From JAKLDO01 sp035354435 (GTDB lineage Bacteria; UBP6; UBA1177): a DNA stretch of 34,918 nt. Under the pieces are notes generated by a model that worked only from the letters and a program-made list of their open reading frames with translations, did not search any database and was not told the origin of the DNA. Location: contig DAOQAY010000008.1 of the NCBI GenBank assembly GCA_035354435.1, positions 1 to 34,918 on the forward strand, written 5' to 3'. This document shows positions 25,242 to 34,392 of the stretch, in pieces; within the stretch, counting starts at the first letter, position 1, and every line of letters starts with the position of its first letter. The position numbers and the translations under genes are program-made.

Positions 25242-25939
25242 TGAACCGTTTGTCCGCAGTGATCCTTGTTTCCCTGATCTTTGGTATGTTCTCATGCAAA
25301 TCCGCACCTGTTATAACCGGAGCAGAATCTGATGCTGAAGTTGTTTATAAAGAGGGTGTCTATTATCTGAGCAAAGCAAAATATGATGTTGCAGAAAAGA
25401 AGTTTATGAAAGTCATAGGCGATTTCAGTTTCAGTAAATATGAGCCTTATGCCACAGTTGCGCTGGGTGACACATATTTTTATAAAGAGGATTATCCCTC
25501 AGCTGTTGAGGTTTACAGCCGTTTTGTGAAAATGCGTCCTAAACATGAAAAGACCCCGTGGGCACAACTTCAGATTGCAAACAGCTATTTTGCACAGAAG
25601 CCCTCCGATTTCTTTCTTTTTCCGAATCCTGCGGAAAAAGATATTGATATTGTTGACAAAGCAGTTGCGCAGTACAGGTTCTATCTGAAGACCTATCCTG
25701 ATGACGGCAACAAAGATAAAGGGATTGAAAAGCTTGAAAAAGCTGAACTGGTACTTATTGAGCGCGATCTCCGGGTCGCTGAATTCTATGCTATGAAAAA
25801 AAAGTGCGGCGGCGTAAGAGAAAGGCTTAAAAGCATTTCGGATAATTTTACTGTCACAACGGAAAAGAACAGAAAAAGAATAGCCAAACTCAGTTCAAAA
25901 TGTCCTGAACAGCCTGCTGAGAAAAAAGATGTTAAATAA
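25241..25939 (+). CDS. BamD/YfiO-like TPR lipoprotein
   Basis: A 232-residue lipoprotein; signal ends SLIFGMFSC with Cys19 as lipid site. The mature part has TPR-like repeats in the order seen in BamD/YfiO outer membrane assembly lipoproteins: EVVYKEGVYYLSKAKYDVAEKKFMKVIGDFSFSKYEPYATVALGDTYFYKEDYPSAVEVYSRFVKMRPKHEKTPWAQLQIANSYFAQ. The length is near the BamD norm of 240-270. The ATG shares one base with the batE stop (TAATG). Being last-but-one in a Bat operon is unusual for the BAM lipoprotein, so it may be a paralogue dedicated to the Bat complex. Confidence 0.75.
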   Translation: MNRLSAVILVSLIFGMFSCKSAPVITGAESDAEVVYKEGVYYLSKAKYDVAEKKFMKVIGDFSFSKYEPYATVALGDTYFYKEDYPSAVEVYSRFVKMRPKHEKTPWAQLQIANSYFAQKPSDFFLFPNPAEKDIDIVDKAVAQYRFYLKTYPDDGNKDKGIEKLEKAELVLIERDLRVAEFYAMKKKCGGVRERLKSISDNFTVTTEKNRKRIAKLSSKCPEQPAEKKDVK

Positions 25940-26741
25940 ATATGTTCCTGTTTTTTTGGCTGCCTTTTCTGTTTTTATGATGTTTTTTTCTTCCTGTTCC
26001 CTTCCTGAATCGAAAATGCCCGATGTAATGAAGATCCTTGAGATAAGAGAAGCAAAGCTTAATGCCGGTGATATAAAATCTGTCGAGCTTCTGATAGCTG
26101 ACAGTTTTCCGGATAGAAAGAGCTACTTGCAGCAGCTTAATCTTCAACAGCAGTATTTCCTGAAATATTCCTATTCTATGAATTCGACGAAGGTTATTTC
26201 TTCCTCAATGATCCCCGGGAAAATTGAGATGGAAGTCGATTATGATCTTTTTTACAGGGCTCCGGAAGATGTTGCGGAAACTTATATCATCGGAAAAAAG
26301 GAAACGATAAAGCTTGTGAAAGAACGGATCGGCTGGAAGATAGCTGACATCAAAGAAATAAGCGGTGCCGGGAGAAAGATAGATGCTAATATAGTGCACG
26401 ACATTTTTTTTACACTCGATACAAGAAAGACCGCATTGAATAACGGCGATGTCGAACTTTTCAGCACGATCATCGACCAGTCTTATAAAGGCAGAGCTGA
26501 ACTTCTTGATAACTTCAGAAAGAATGCCGAAGCGTTCATAAATGTCAATTACGGACTTAACAGCAGAGATTTTCAATACATATCACCGTCAATGGACGAA
26601 GCAAGAGTCGTTCAGCACTTTAATCTAGTCTTCAAAGTCAAAGGACTCGATAGCACCGAAAAAGTTGAAGATCAGAAAGAAATAATCTCACTCAAGAAAA
26701 GCTCAAACGGAAGCTGGACCATCACTGACGGACTGAAATAA
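25929..26741 (+). CDS. Lipoprotein with tandem NTF2/SnoaL-like repeats
   Basis: A 270-residue lipoprotein, signal FSVFMMFFSSC with the lipid Cys at position 23. The mature part shows an internal duplication: half 1 KILEIREAKLNAGDIKSVELLI ... YFLKYSYSMNSTKVISSSMIPGKIEMEVDYDLFYR ... GWKI, and half 2 FFTLDTRKTALNNGDVELFSTII ... INVNYGLNSRDFQYISPSMDEARVVQHFNLVFKV ... SWTI. Each half has the helix, helix, strand order of NTF2-like (SnoaL/DUF4440-type) folds. No function is known. The ATG is inside the previous gene (11-nt overlap). The gene ends 2 nt from the convergent pgi stop, so no separate terminator fits between them. Confidence 0.65.
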   Translation: MLNKYVPVFLAAFSVFMMFFSSCSLPESKMPDVMKILEIREAKLNAGDIKSVELLIADSFPDRKSYLQQLNLQQQYFLKYSYSMNSTKVISSSMIPGKIEMEVDYDLFYRAPEDVAETYIIGKKETIKLVKERIGWKIADIKEISGAGRKIDANIVHDIFFTLDTRKTALNNGDVELFSTIIDQSYKGRAELLDNFRKNAEAFINVNYGLNSRDFQYISPSMDEARVVQHFNLVFKVKGLDSTEKVEDQKEIISLKKSSNGSWTITDGLK

Positions 26742-26743
26742 TT

Positions 26744-28390
26744 TTATCTCCATCCTTTAAATTTATTCACAAGTCCGTTTGTTGATGAATCATGTCCGGT
26801 GACGGGTCTTGGATCGTTAAGTTCGGGTAATATTTTCCCTGCGAGCTGTTTGCCGAGTTCGACTCCCCACTGGTCAAAGCTGAACACATTCCAGATGACT
26901 CCTTGTACAAATATTTTGTGTTCATACGCTGCGATGAGCGAGCCGAGGACTTTCGGGGTGAGTTTTTTGAATAATATTGAATTGGTGGGTCTGTTTCCTT
27001 CAAAAACTTTGAATGGAACAAGTTTTTTTATTTCTTCGTCAGTTTTTCCTGCAATTTTAAGTTCGGCGGCGGCTTCTTCAACGGTTTTTCCGTTCATGAG
27101 AGCTTCAGTCTGAGCAAAAAAGTTCGACATGAGTTTCACATGGTGGTCGCCAACAGGATTGTGCGATATTGCCGGAGCGATAAAATCACACGGAATGAGC
27201 TTTGTTCCCTGATGAATCAGCTGATAAAAAGCGTGCTGACCATTTGTTCCCGGTTCGCCCCAAATGACTTGACCGGTGTGATAACCGACTTTATTTCCCG
27301 CTCTATCTACGGACTTTCCATTTGATTCCATATCGCCCTGCTGAAGATATGCGGCAAATCTGTGCATATACTGGTCATACGGCAGAACTGCATGGCTCTG
27401 TGCATCAAAAAAGTTGTTGTACCATATTCCGAGAAGTCCAAGGATTACAGGTATATTATTCTCAAAAGGCTCACTCCTGAAATGCTCATCCATTTCAAAG
27501 GCTCCGTATAAAAGCTCTTCAAAATTTTCGAATCCGGTGACACATGCAATGCTCAGTCCGATAGCGCTCCAGAGCGAATAACGACCGCCGACCCAGTCCC
27601 AGAACTCGAACATATTTTCAGGATCTATTCCAAACGCTTCTACAGCTTTGACATTTGTCGATAGAGCTGCGAAATGTTTAGCAATATCAGCCTCTTTTCC
27701 GCCATTCCACAGAAACCAGCTTTTTGCAGAATGGGCGTTTGTCATGGTTTCCTGAGTCGTAAAAGTTTTTGATGCAATCAGAAAAAGTGTGGTTTCAGGT
27801 TTGAGCTTTTTCAAAGTTTCAGCGATGTGGGTTCCATCAACATTTGACACAAAATGAACTGACAGCCCTTTTTTCCAGTAAGGTTTGAGCGCTTCAGTCA
27901 CCATGACAGGTCCGAGATCGCTTCCGCCGATGCCTATATTCACAATATCTGTAACAGGTTCACCTTTGAACCCTATCCATTTTCCCCCGCTTACCTTGTC
28001 AGCAAAAACCTTCATCTTTTTAAGCACTTCTCTGATCTGAGGCATCACATCGGTTCCATTTTCCACCACAGGTCTATCTGAAAAATTTCTCAAAGCAGTA
28101 TGAAGAACTGCACGATCTTCGGTCTCATTTATCCTTTCACCGCCGAACATCGAGCTGATCGCTTCTTTAAGATCACACTCACTGGCAAGTTCAAAAAGAG
28201 TTTTCATTACTTCATCATTTATAAGGTTTTTTGAGTAATCCAGATAGATATCATTGAACTGAAGAGAGAGTTTTTCCGCTCTTGCCGGATTTTGCGCAAA
28301 CATTTTTCTCAGATTAAAATCACCTGATTTTCTAATTTTTTCAAGATCTTTCCATGATTTCAGATTAACAGGGTTGATTTTATTGAGCAT
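26744..28390 (-). CDS. pgi: Glucose-6-phosphate isomerase
   Basis: Converts glucose-6-phosphate to fructose-6-phosphate in glycolysis and gluconeogenesis. The 548 residues and motifs match the long bacterial/eukaryotic type: DIVNIGIGGSDLGPVMVTEAL, ASKTFTTQETMTNA, the signature DWVGGRYSLWSAIG, the catalytic Glu region GDMESNGKSVDR and the substrate loop PGTNGQHAFYQLIHQGTKLIP. AGGAGG lies 7 nt before the ATG. It lies 22 nt after a sensor kinase gene on the same strand and could be cotranscribed with it. Confidence 0.96.
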   Translation of the reverse strand: MLNKINPVNLKSWKDLEKIRKSGDFNLRKMFAQNPARAEKLSLQFNDIYLDYSKNLINDEVMKTLFELASECDLKEAISSMFGGERINETEDRAVLHTALRNFSDRPVVENGTDVMPQIREVLKKMKVFADKVSGGKWIGFKGEPVTDIVNIGIGGSDLGPVMVTEALKPYWKKGLSVHFVSNVDGTHIAETLKKLKPETTLFLIASKTFTTQETMTNAHSAKSWFLWNGGKEADIAKHFAALSTNVKAVEAFGIDPENMFEFWDWVGGRYSLWSAIGLSIACVTGFENFEELLYGAFEMDEHFRSEPFENNIPVILGLLGIWYNNFFDAQSHAVLPYDQYMHRFAAYLQQGDMESNGKSVDRAGNKVGYHTGQVIWGEPGTNGQHAFYQLIHQGTKLIPCDFIAPAISHNPVGDHHVKLMSNFFAQTEALMNGKTVEEAAAELKIAGKTDEEIKKLVPFKVFEGNRPTNSILFKKLTPKVLGSLIAAYEHKIFVQGVIWNVFSFDQWGVELGKQLAGKILPELNDPRPVTGHDSSTNGLVNKFKGWR

Positions 28391-28412
28391 GAAATCCTCC
28401 TATAATGGTTTT

Positions 28413-30149
28413 CTATAATGGGTTTTCTGATCTTATAGCAGGGATAAAAATGTAAAAAGTTGAACCGGATCCTTCTTCAGATTCGACCTCAATTACACCG
28501 TTATGTTTGTTCATTATCGAATAGCACATTGCAAGTCCCAGCCCATGACCGCCGGTTTTGGTTGTGAAAAAAGGATCAAAAATATTAGATATGACATTCT
28601 TTGCAATGCCGGTTCCGTAATCTTTTATTGAAATCTTTACATAATTTCCGGCAGGAAGTGGAAAATGTTCTTTTTCTCCGATTATTGTGTTTTGAGCAGT
28701 TACTTCTAAATTCCCCCCATCAGGCATTGCCTGGACAGCATTTATAACAACATTATCAATGACTTGTGCTATCTGATCGCGGTCAAATTCAGCATCATGA
28801 AGATCTGCCTGTATGTCAAATACGGGTGCGATTGATGACCCGCTGAGTGCAAAACGGACGGTATCTTCAATAAATGGTGAAAAGTGCTGGATTTTTTTTA
28901 TAGGAAAACCGCCTTTTGAAAATGTCAGCAGCTGTCTTGTAAGTGATCTTGCACGGTCAATTGTACTTTCTGCCTGAACAAGCATATCCTTTACAGGTTG
29001 TTCTTTTGATTCATCTTTTGCAAAACCGATGAAACCGAATACTCCTGTGAGCAGATTGTTAAAATCGTGAGCAATACCGCCGGCTAGCGTTCCTATCGCC
29101 TGAAGTTTCTGCGTCTGCTGAACGGTGTCTATCAGTTTCTGCTTTTCTGTCATATCTCTGAAAACAAGCACAACTCCGAGAATATTGCCTGCACGGTCTT
29201 TTATCGGTGCTCCACTGTCGGCAATGATCCTTTTTGTTCCGTTTCTGGCAATAAGCATGGTGTGGTTTGCAAGTTCCTGGATCATTCCTGAATTGAGGAC
29301 TTTTTCAACAGGGTTTTCGCAACGCACCCCGGAAATTTCATTAATAATATTGAATACTTCAGATAACAGTTTTCCTTCTGCTTCTGATTGGTTCCAGCCT
29401 GTCAGGTTTTCAGCGACACTGTTTATTAGAACAACTTTTCCGTCAACTCCGGTTGTAATAACACCGTCTCCGATACTTTGTATGGTTACAAAAAGCTTTT
29501 CCTTTTCTGCCAGTAAAGCTTCTTCTGCAAGTCTGAGTTTTTTGATCTCTGAATACACTTTTTGCAGGGTAAGTTTTTTGATTCTGGAAATATTAAGAGC
29601 AACTATTGAAATAAAAAGCATGGCAATTGAAGTGGTTATAATGAAATCGATCAATCTTCCGTCAATTGTAATTCCGGAAAAGAATATAAAAGCTGCAAAC
29701 AGCGCAAAGTTAAAAGCAGTATAAACGATTACGGCAGTCTTTCTTTCGAAAAAAACAGGTATCATCGAAAGAAGTGCAAGGACATACTCGACTGTGTTAA
29801 GTTTCATTATAAGCTCAGTTCTATCCACCCAGACCACATACCACAAACCCAGAAATGATGAAATGAAAATAATGTGAGAAGCAGTACGGTAATAACCTTT
29901 TATTATAATAATTGCACTGAAAAGAAAGATAAGTGCGGCAAGAAATTCAACAATAATAATCGAAAAATCAACCAGTTCGTGATAATTGGAAAAAACATAA
30001 ATGGAATTTATTATGATCGGGATGGTAAGTAAAAACAGCGCAAAAGAAAGATAGTAGGCAAACTGAACTTTAAGCTGTGTCCCGAAATCGGTGTTTCTAT
30101 ATTTTTTTAATATATCGGGAAGTATGTTATTTATTTTTTTCTCTTTCAT
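28413..30149 (-). CDS. Membrane PAS sensor histidine kinase
   Basis: A 578-residue sensor kinase. About six N-terminal membrane helices (residues about 30-195) form an unnamed sensor region, followed by a PAS domain (about 215-330: GDGVITTGVDGKVVLINSVAENLTGWNQSEA), a HisKA dimer domain with LAGGIAHDFNNLLTG (His in the phosphoacceptor place), and a HATPase with N box DNVVINAVQAMPDGG, DYGTGIAKNVISNIFDPFFTT and GGHGLGLAMCYSI. There is no receiver domain and no response regulator gene beside it. I chose the ATG at 30149; an upstream TTG at 30209 would add 20 residues with no ribosome site. It is divergent from a related hybrid kinase and lies upstream of pgi. Confidence 0.88.
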   Translation of the reverse strand: MKEKKINNILPDILKKYRNTDFGTQLKVQFAYYLSFALFLLTIPIIINSIYVFSNYHELVDFSIIIVEFLAALIFLFSAIIIIKGYYRTASHIIFISSFLGLWYVVWVDRTELIMKLNTVEYVLALLSMIPVFFERKTAVIVYTAFNFALFAAFIFFSGITIDGRLIDFIITTSIAMLFISIVALNISRIKKLTLQKVYSEIKKLRLAEEALLAEKEKLFVTIQSIGDGVITTGVDGKVVLINSVAENLTGWNQSEAEGKLLSEVFNIINEISGVRCENPVEKVLNSGMIQELANHTMLIARNGTKRIIADSGAPIKDRAGNILGVVLVFRDMTEKQKLIDTVQQTQKLQAIGTLAGGIAHDFNNLLTGVFGFIGFAKDESKEQPVKDMLVQAESTIDRARSLTRQLLTFSKGGFPIKKIQHFSPFIEDTVRFALSGSSIAPVFDIQADLHDAEFDRDQIAQVIDNVVINAVQAMPDGGNLEVTAQNTIIGEKEHFPLPAGNYVKISIKDYGTGIAKNVISNIFDPFFTTKTGGHGLGLAMCYSIMNKHNGVIEVESEEGSGSTFYIFIPAIRSENPL

Positions 30150-30176
30150 AAGCGACTTTATCTTAAATGGATATTT

Positions 30177-30204
30177 TTGACAATTTTTTGTTAAAGGATA
30201 ACAT
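30177..30204 (+). promoter_or_regulatory. Predicted promoter of the hybrid sensor kinase gene
   Basis: TTGACA (30177-30182), 16 bp, TAACAT (30199-30204), 27 nt before the ATG at 30232, in the 82-bp gap between the two divergent kinases. Confidence 0.55.
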
Positions 30205-30231
30205 TTCAAGTGTTCAAAAAATGGAGTGCAG

Positions 30232-32340
30232 ATGAATTATCAGGCATTTGCAGGTCTTGTGGGAAATGCATCAATTCTTCTTGCGCTGGCTTTGATCTAT
30301 GATTTCGTTTCTGAAAAGACATTTTCATGGAAAAGGATAGCTCCTCTGATAATCGGGATTCTTATCGGAATTGTCGGTATTGTTGTTATGACATCACCAT
30401 GGAGAATGTCAGAAGATGTTATTTTTGACACAAGATCCATCCTTTTAAGCACAACTGGTCTGTTTTTCGGATTTATTCCGACTGCAATAGCTGTTGTGAT
30501 GACTTCCGTTTATCGTGTATATCTGGGAGGAGCAGGTGTTCTGTCCGGTGTTTTAACTATAACGACATCTTCTTTTATCGGACTTGTCTGGAGATGGTTT
30601 TCCAGAAAAAGATTTTCCGATATTTCTATTCAGGAATTATATCTGTTCGGAATTACCGTCCATCTTAACATGTTTTTATGTATGTCTGCACTCCCGGATC
30701 AGGCAAGAAGCTCTTTTTTTTCCGAGATAGCTCTGCCTGTAATAATAATTTATCCGGTTGCTTCAATGCTTCTCGGCAAACTGCTTCTTCAGCAGAAGGA
30801 AAGAGCCGGTGACAAAAAAGCGATAGAAAAAGAAAAAGAGATCCTTTCTGTTACCCTCAATAGTATCGGTGATGCGGTTATTGCAACAGATATAGAAGGA
30901 AGAATAACTGTAATTAATAAAATAGCCGAGAAGATATCGGGATGGCCGGCGAATCTGGCAACTGGTAAATTCCTGTCGGAAGTGTTTTATGTTGTGGACG
31001 AAAAAAACGGGAAGCGTCTCGAAAATCCTGTTAATGCAGTCATCAAAAGCGGTAGAACGATCAATCTGCCGAATCATACAATATTGATCAGCCGGGATGA
31101 CAGAAGATACATAATTGAAGACAGTGCGTCGCCTATAAAAGATAAGGATAAAATAATAGGTGTGGTTCTGGTTTTCAGAGATGTAACGGAAAAAAGCAAA
31201 TTGAGCGAGAAGCTCAGGAATGCTGAAAAACTGGAGTCTCTCGGTGTCATGGCTGGCGGGATTGCTCACGATTTCAACAATCTTCTGGCAGGTATTTATG
31301 GAAATGTGGAACTTGCCCTTGCAAAAAGTGATTCAAAAGAAGTCAACGGATATCTTCAAAGCGCATTGAATGTTTTTGTAAGAGCAAAAGAACTTACAAG
31401 GCAGCTGCTTACTTTTTCAAAAGGCGGCTCACCTGAACTGAGAGCAGGTGATCTGGAACCTGTTATAAAAGATGCGGCTCTTTTTGCGCTTAGCGGCACA
31501 AGTTCAGTTTGTGATTTTGACCTGCCGGATGATATGTGGAACGCAAAATTTGATAAAAACCAGATAAGTGATGTCATTCACAACCTTGTTCTGAATGCGG
31601 TACAGGCAATGCCTATGGGCGGGGCGATTTCAATTTCAGGACAGAATATAATGGCAGAGAAAAGTCCTGCGCTTAAACTTGCTCCCGGAAGGTATGTGAA
31701 GATCTCAGTAAAAGATTCCGGTGCAGGAATTTCAAAGGAGGACATGTCAAAAGTTTTTGATCCTTTCTTTACAACAAAAAAAGGAGGTACCGGCCTTGGA
31801 CTGCCGACATGTTTTTCCATTTTGCAGAAGCATAACGGAACAATAGAAGTCGATTCAGATTTCGGGAACGGTTCCATTTTCTCGATTTTCATTCCCGCTA
31901 CGAAGGGGAAAGAGATAATTGCGGATGAACAGCTGTCTCAATCTCATGCGGTTTTCGGGGACGGCAGGAAAATTCTTGTAATGGATGATGAATATTTTAT
32001 CAGGGAAGTGCTGGGGTCTATGCTTGAACAGCTCGGTTTTTCGGTTGACAAGGCAAATGACGGTGCTTCGGCAATTCAGAAGATCAGGAAAATTAAAGAT
32101 AAAAAAGATCAGTATTTCGCCTGTTTTCTGGATCTTACCGTTCCAGGAGGTATGGGAGGACTTGAAGCTTCAAAAATAATAAAAGATTATAATTCTGAAA
32201 TTCGCCTATTTGCTTCAAGCGGATATTCGGAAGATGCCGTAATGGTCGATCCGCAGAAATTCGGGTTCTCGGGAAGCATCAGAAAACCTTTCAAAATTAT
32301 GGAATTAAAGGAATTTCTGAGTCTGTTCATCAAAGACTGA
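30232..32340 (+). CDS. Hybrid sensor histidine kinase (5TM-LYT, PAS, HisKA, HATPase, receiver)
   Basis: A 702-residue hybrid kinase. Residues about 1-190 form a 5TMR-LYT-type membrane sensor (GNASILLALALIYDF ... WRMSEDVIFDTRSILLSTTGLFFGFIPTAIAVVMTSVYRVYLGGAG), known from LytS-like proteins. Then a PAS domain (about 205-320), HisKA with MAGGIAHDFNNLLAG, a HATPase with HNLVLNAVQAMPMGG, DSGAGISKEDMSKVFDPFFTTKKGG and TGLGLPTCFSI, and a C-terminal receiver (about 580-702) with DDE acids, the phosphoacceptor in CFLDLTVPG and the Lys of SIRKPFK. GGAG lies 5 nt before the ATG at 30232; the GTG at 30226 overlaps that site and is rejected. PAS and kinase core are clearly paralogous to the divergent kinase. 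Confidence 0.9.
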   Translation: MNYQAFAGLVGNASILLALALIYDFVSEKTFSWKRIAPLIIGILIGIVGIVVMTSPWRMSEDVIFDTRSILLSTTGLFFGFIPTAIAVVMTSVYRVYLGGAGVLSGVLTITTSSFIGLVWRWFSRKRFSDISIQELYLFGITVHLNMFLCMSALPDQARSSFFSEIALPVIIIYPVASMLLGKLLLQQKERAGDKKAIEKEKEILSVTLNSIGDAVIATDIEGRITVINKIAEKISGWPANLATGKFLSEVFYVVDEKNGKRLENPVNAVIKSGRTINLPNHTILISRDDRRYIIEDSASPIKDKDKIIGVVLVFRDVTEKSKLSEKLRNAEKLESLGVMAGGIAHDFNNLLAGIYGNVELALAKSDSKEVNGYLQSALNVFVRAKELTRQLLTFSKGGSPELRAGDLEPVIKDAALFALSGTSSVCDFDLPDDMWNAKFDKNQISDVIHNLVLNAVQAMPMGGAISISGQNIMAEKSPALKLAPGRYVKISVKDSGAGISKEDMSKVFDPFFTTKKGGTGLGLPTCFSILQKHNGTIEVDSDFGNGSIFSIFIPATKGKEIIADEQLSQSHAVFGDGRKILVMDDEYFIREVLGSMLEQLGFSVDKANDGASAIQKIRKIKDKKDQYFACFLDLTVPGGMGGLEASKIIKDYNSEIRLFASSGYSEDAVMVDPQKFGFSGSIRKPFKIMELKEFLSLFIKD

Positions 32341-32358
32341 ACTTTTTTCCGATATTTT

Positions 32359-32386
32359 TTGCCTAAAAATCTGACAGGAATAGTAT
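32359..32386 (+). promoter_or_regulatory. Predicted promoter of the M29 aminopeptidase-SDR operon
   Basis: TTGCCT (32359-32364), 16 bp, TAGTAT (32381-32386), 39 nt before the ATG at 32426. Upstream, AACTTTTTTCCGAT (32340-32353) is also found just after the beta-propeller gene stop. Confidence 0.45.
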
Positions 32387-32425
32387 TGATATGTTTTCAG
32401 TTTTTTAACAATTATGGAGAATATG

Positions 32426-33541
32426 ATGAAAGATCCGAGAGTATTGAAACTGGCACAGCTGCTTGTAAACTATTCAACTAAAGTCAAAGAGGACGACCTT
32501 GTCATGATCAGTGCAGTCGATCCTTCCGCATATCCGCTTGTTGAAGAGCTTATTGAACTTATCGGGAAAAAAGGTGCTCATCCTTTTGTTCAGCTCAATG
32601 CGCAGGTAATCCAGAGAAAGCTTTATATGCATGCAACGGACAAAGTGCTTGAATTGATGAGAGAATCCGAACTTGCAATGGCAAAGAAGATGACAGCATA
32701 TATCGGGATCAGGGCGCTTGAAAACAAGTTCGAGATGAACGATGTGCCTCAGAAACAGATCATGAAAGTTACAAAAAATTACAGAAAGGATGTAAGTGAC
32801 GAGATAATGAGCAAAAAATGGGTGACAATGATGTTCCCGACACCCGCTTTTGCTCAGGCTTCAAATATGTCGATGGAGGCTTTTGAGGAGTTTTTCTATA
32901 ATGTGACGACTCTCGATTATGCAAAGATGTCAAAAGCGATGGATCCGATGAAGGAACTGCTTGAAAAGACAGATAAAGTTCATATCAAAGGTCCGGGCAG
33001 AACCGATATTACACTTTCAATAAAAGGACTTCCTGCAATAAAATGTGCCGGTGAATACAACATTCCTGACGGCGAGATATTCACTGCTCCTGTCAAAGAT
33101 TCGATAAACGGAGTCATTGAATATAACACGCCATCGGTATATCTGGGAACAAAATTTGATAAAGTCATTCTCACTTTTGAAAATGGTAAAATTGTGAAAT
33201 ATGAAGGAAGCAGTCCTGAAAAACTTGAAGAGATATTCAATGCCGATGAAGGTGCAAAATTTGTCGGCGAATTTGCTTTCGGAGTCAATCCTTACATCGT
33301 TGAACCGACTGTGAACATACTTTTTGACGAGAAAATTTCGGGTTCGATACACCTCACTCCGGGAAGAGCTTACGGCGAGTGTGACAACGGAAATACTTCT
33401 TCGATTCACTGGGACCTTGTGATGATCCAGACTCCCGAGTACGGCGGCGGGGAGATATATTTTGACGGAGTTCTCGTAAGAAAAAACGGACTGTTTGTGC
33501 TTCCTGAGCTTCTGGGGCTTAATCCTGATAATCTTAAATAA
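32426..33541 (+). CDS. M29-family (thermophilic) aminopeptidase
   Basis: A 371-residue metallo-aminopeptidase of family M29, which removes N-terminal residues with two metal ions. Typical stretches are MKDPRVLKLAQLLVNYSTKVKEDDLVMI at the start, IPDGEIFTAPVKDSINGVIEYN, GEFAFGVNPYI with the family Glu, SIHLTPGRAYGE, and NTSSIHWDLVMIQTPEYGGGEIYFDGVLVRKNG with the His and Asp metal ligands. I chose the ATG at 32426 with GGAG 6 nt upstream; ATGs at 32414 and 32423 are in frame but the first overlaps the ribosome site. The SDR gene follows after 15 nt, so they are cotranscribed. Probably cytoplasmic peptide turnover. Confidence 0.9.
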   Translation: MKDPRVLKLAQLLVNYSTKVKEDDLVMISAVDPSAYPLVEELIELIGKKGAHPFVQLNAQVIQRKLYMHATDKVLELMRESELAMAKKMTAYIGIRALENKFEMNDVPQKQIMKVTKNYRKDVSDEIMSKKWVTMMFPTPAFAQASNMSMEAFEEFFYNVTTLDYAKMSKAMDPMKELLEKTDKVHIKGPGRTDITLSIKGLPAIKCAGEYNIPDGEIFTAPVKDSINGVIEYNTPSVYLGTKFDKVILTFENGKIVKYEGSSPEKLEEIFNADEGAKFVGEFAFGVNPYIVEPTVNILFDEKISGSIHLTPGRAYGECDNGNTSSIHWDLVMIQTPEYGGGEIYFDGVLVRKNGLFVLPELLGLNPDNLK

Positions 33542-33556
33542 AAAAGGGAGGTTTCC

Positions 33557-34330
33557 ATGTTCGATCTTCGAGGAAAAATTGCCTGCGTGACTGGATCAAG
33601 TTCCGGAATTGGAAAGGCATGTGCCGAGTCGCTTGCAAGTGCCGGTTGTAACCTCATCCTTGTTGCAAGAAGGTTTGATAAGGTTGAAGAGCTCGGTGAA
33701 TATCTCAAGGAAAAATACGGTGTTAAATATTTTGCCGGAAAGCTTGATGTCAGGCATCGTGATGAAGTCGAGAAGTTCTTTAAACAGCTTCCGAAAGATT
33801 TTGCCGAAATTGACATTCTTGTCAATAATGCGGGACTTGCAAAAGGGGCATCGCCTCTTCACACCGATAAAATTGATAACTGGGACACGATGATAGACAC
33901 AAATGTCAAAGGGCTTCTCTATGTTTCGAGATCAGTTGTCCCCGGAATGGTGGAAAGAGACAAAGGTCATATAGTAAATATCGGTTCCATCGCAGGCAGA
34001 GGCACTTACCCAGGCGGAAGCGTATACTGCGCTACAAAACACGCTGTAAATGCCATAACTAACGGACTCAGGAAGGATCTTACAAACACATCTGTACGGG
34101 TTTCAACTGTCGATCCGGGTGCTACTGAAACAGAGTTCAGCATTGTGAGATTTGACGGTGACACCGAAAAGGCTAAAAAAGTGTATGACGGGTTTGAGCC
34201 GCTCGTTGCAGGCGACATCGCCGATGCAGTCCTTTTTGTTGTCACCAGACCGCCGCATGTCACAATCTCCGACATAGTCATCTACCCCACCGCACAGTCC
34301 GATTTCCATCTGGTGAATAGGAAATCTTAA
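33557..34330 (+). CDS. Short-chain dehydrogenase, YdfG-like NADP-dependent hydroxy acid dehydrogenase
   Basis: A 257-residue classical SDR. Visible marks: cofactor motif TGSSSGIG (10-17), an Arg after the second strand (VARRF) that favours NADP(H), NNAG in DILVNNAGLAKGA, the active-site Ser in NIGSIAG, and YCATK for the catalytic Tyr and Lys. The C-terminal half (DPGATETEFSIVRFDGD ... VTRPPHVTISDIVIYPTAQ) resembles YdfG, which oxidises 3-hydroxy acids and reduces malonic semialdehyde. GGGAGG lies 6 nt before the ATG. The exact substrate cannot be fixed from the sequence. Confidence 0.88.
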   Translation: MFDLRGKIACVTGSSSGIGKACAESLASAGCNLILVARRFDKVEELGEYLKEKYGVKYFAGKLDVRHRDEVEKFFKQLPKDFAEIDILVNNAGLAKGASPLHTDKIDNWDTMIDTNVKGLLYVSRSVVPGMVERDKGHIVNIGSIAGRGTYPGGSVYCATKHAVNAITNGLRKDLTNTSVRVSTVDPGATETEFSIVRFDGDTEKAKKVYDGFEPLVAGDIADAVLFVVTRPPHVTISDIVIYPTAQSDFHLVNRKS

Positions 34331-34392
34331 AAACTCCATTAAATCCAGCATTTTGAGCTGTAAAACGGTCCGCTTTTATTAATTATTTGCAT

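Noticed and set aside
30150..30209. TTG start 20 codons upstream of the sensor kinase
   Set aside because: No ribosome site, and the region holds the divergent promoter; ATG at 30149 is preferred.
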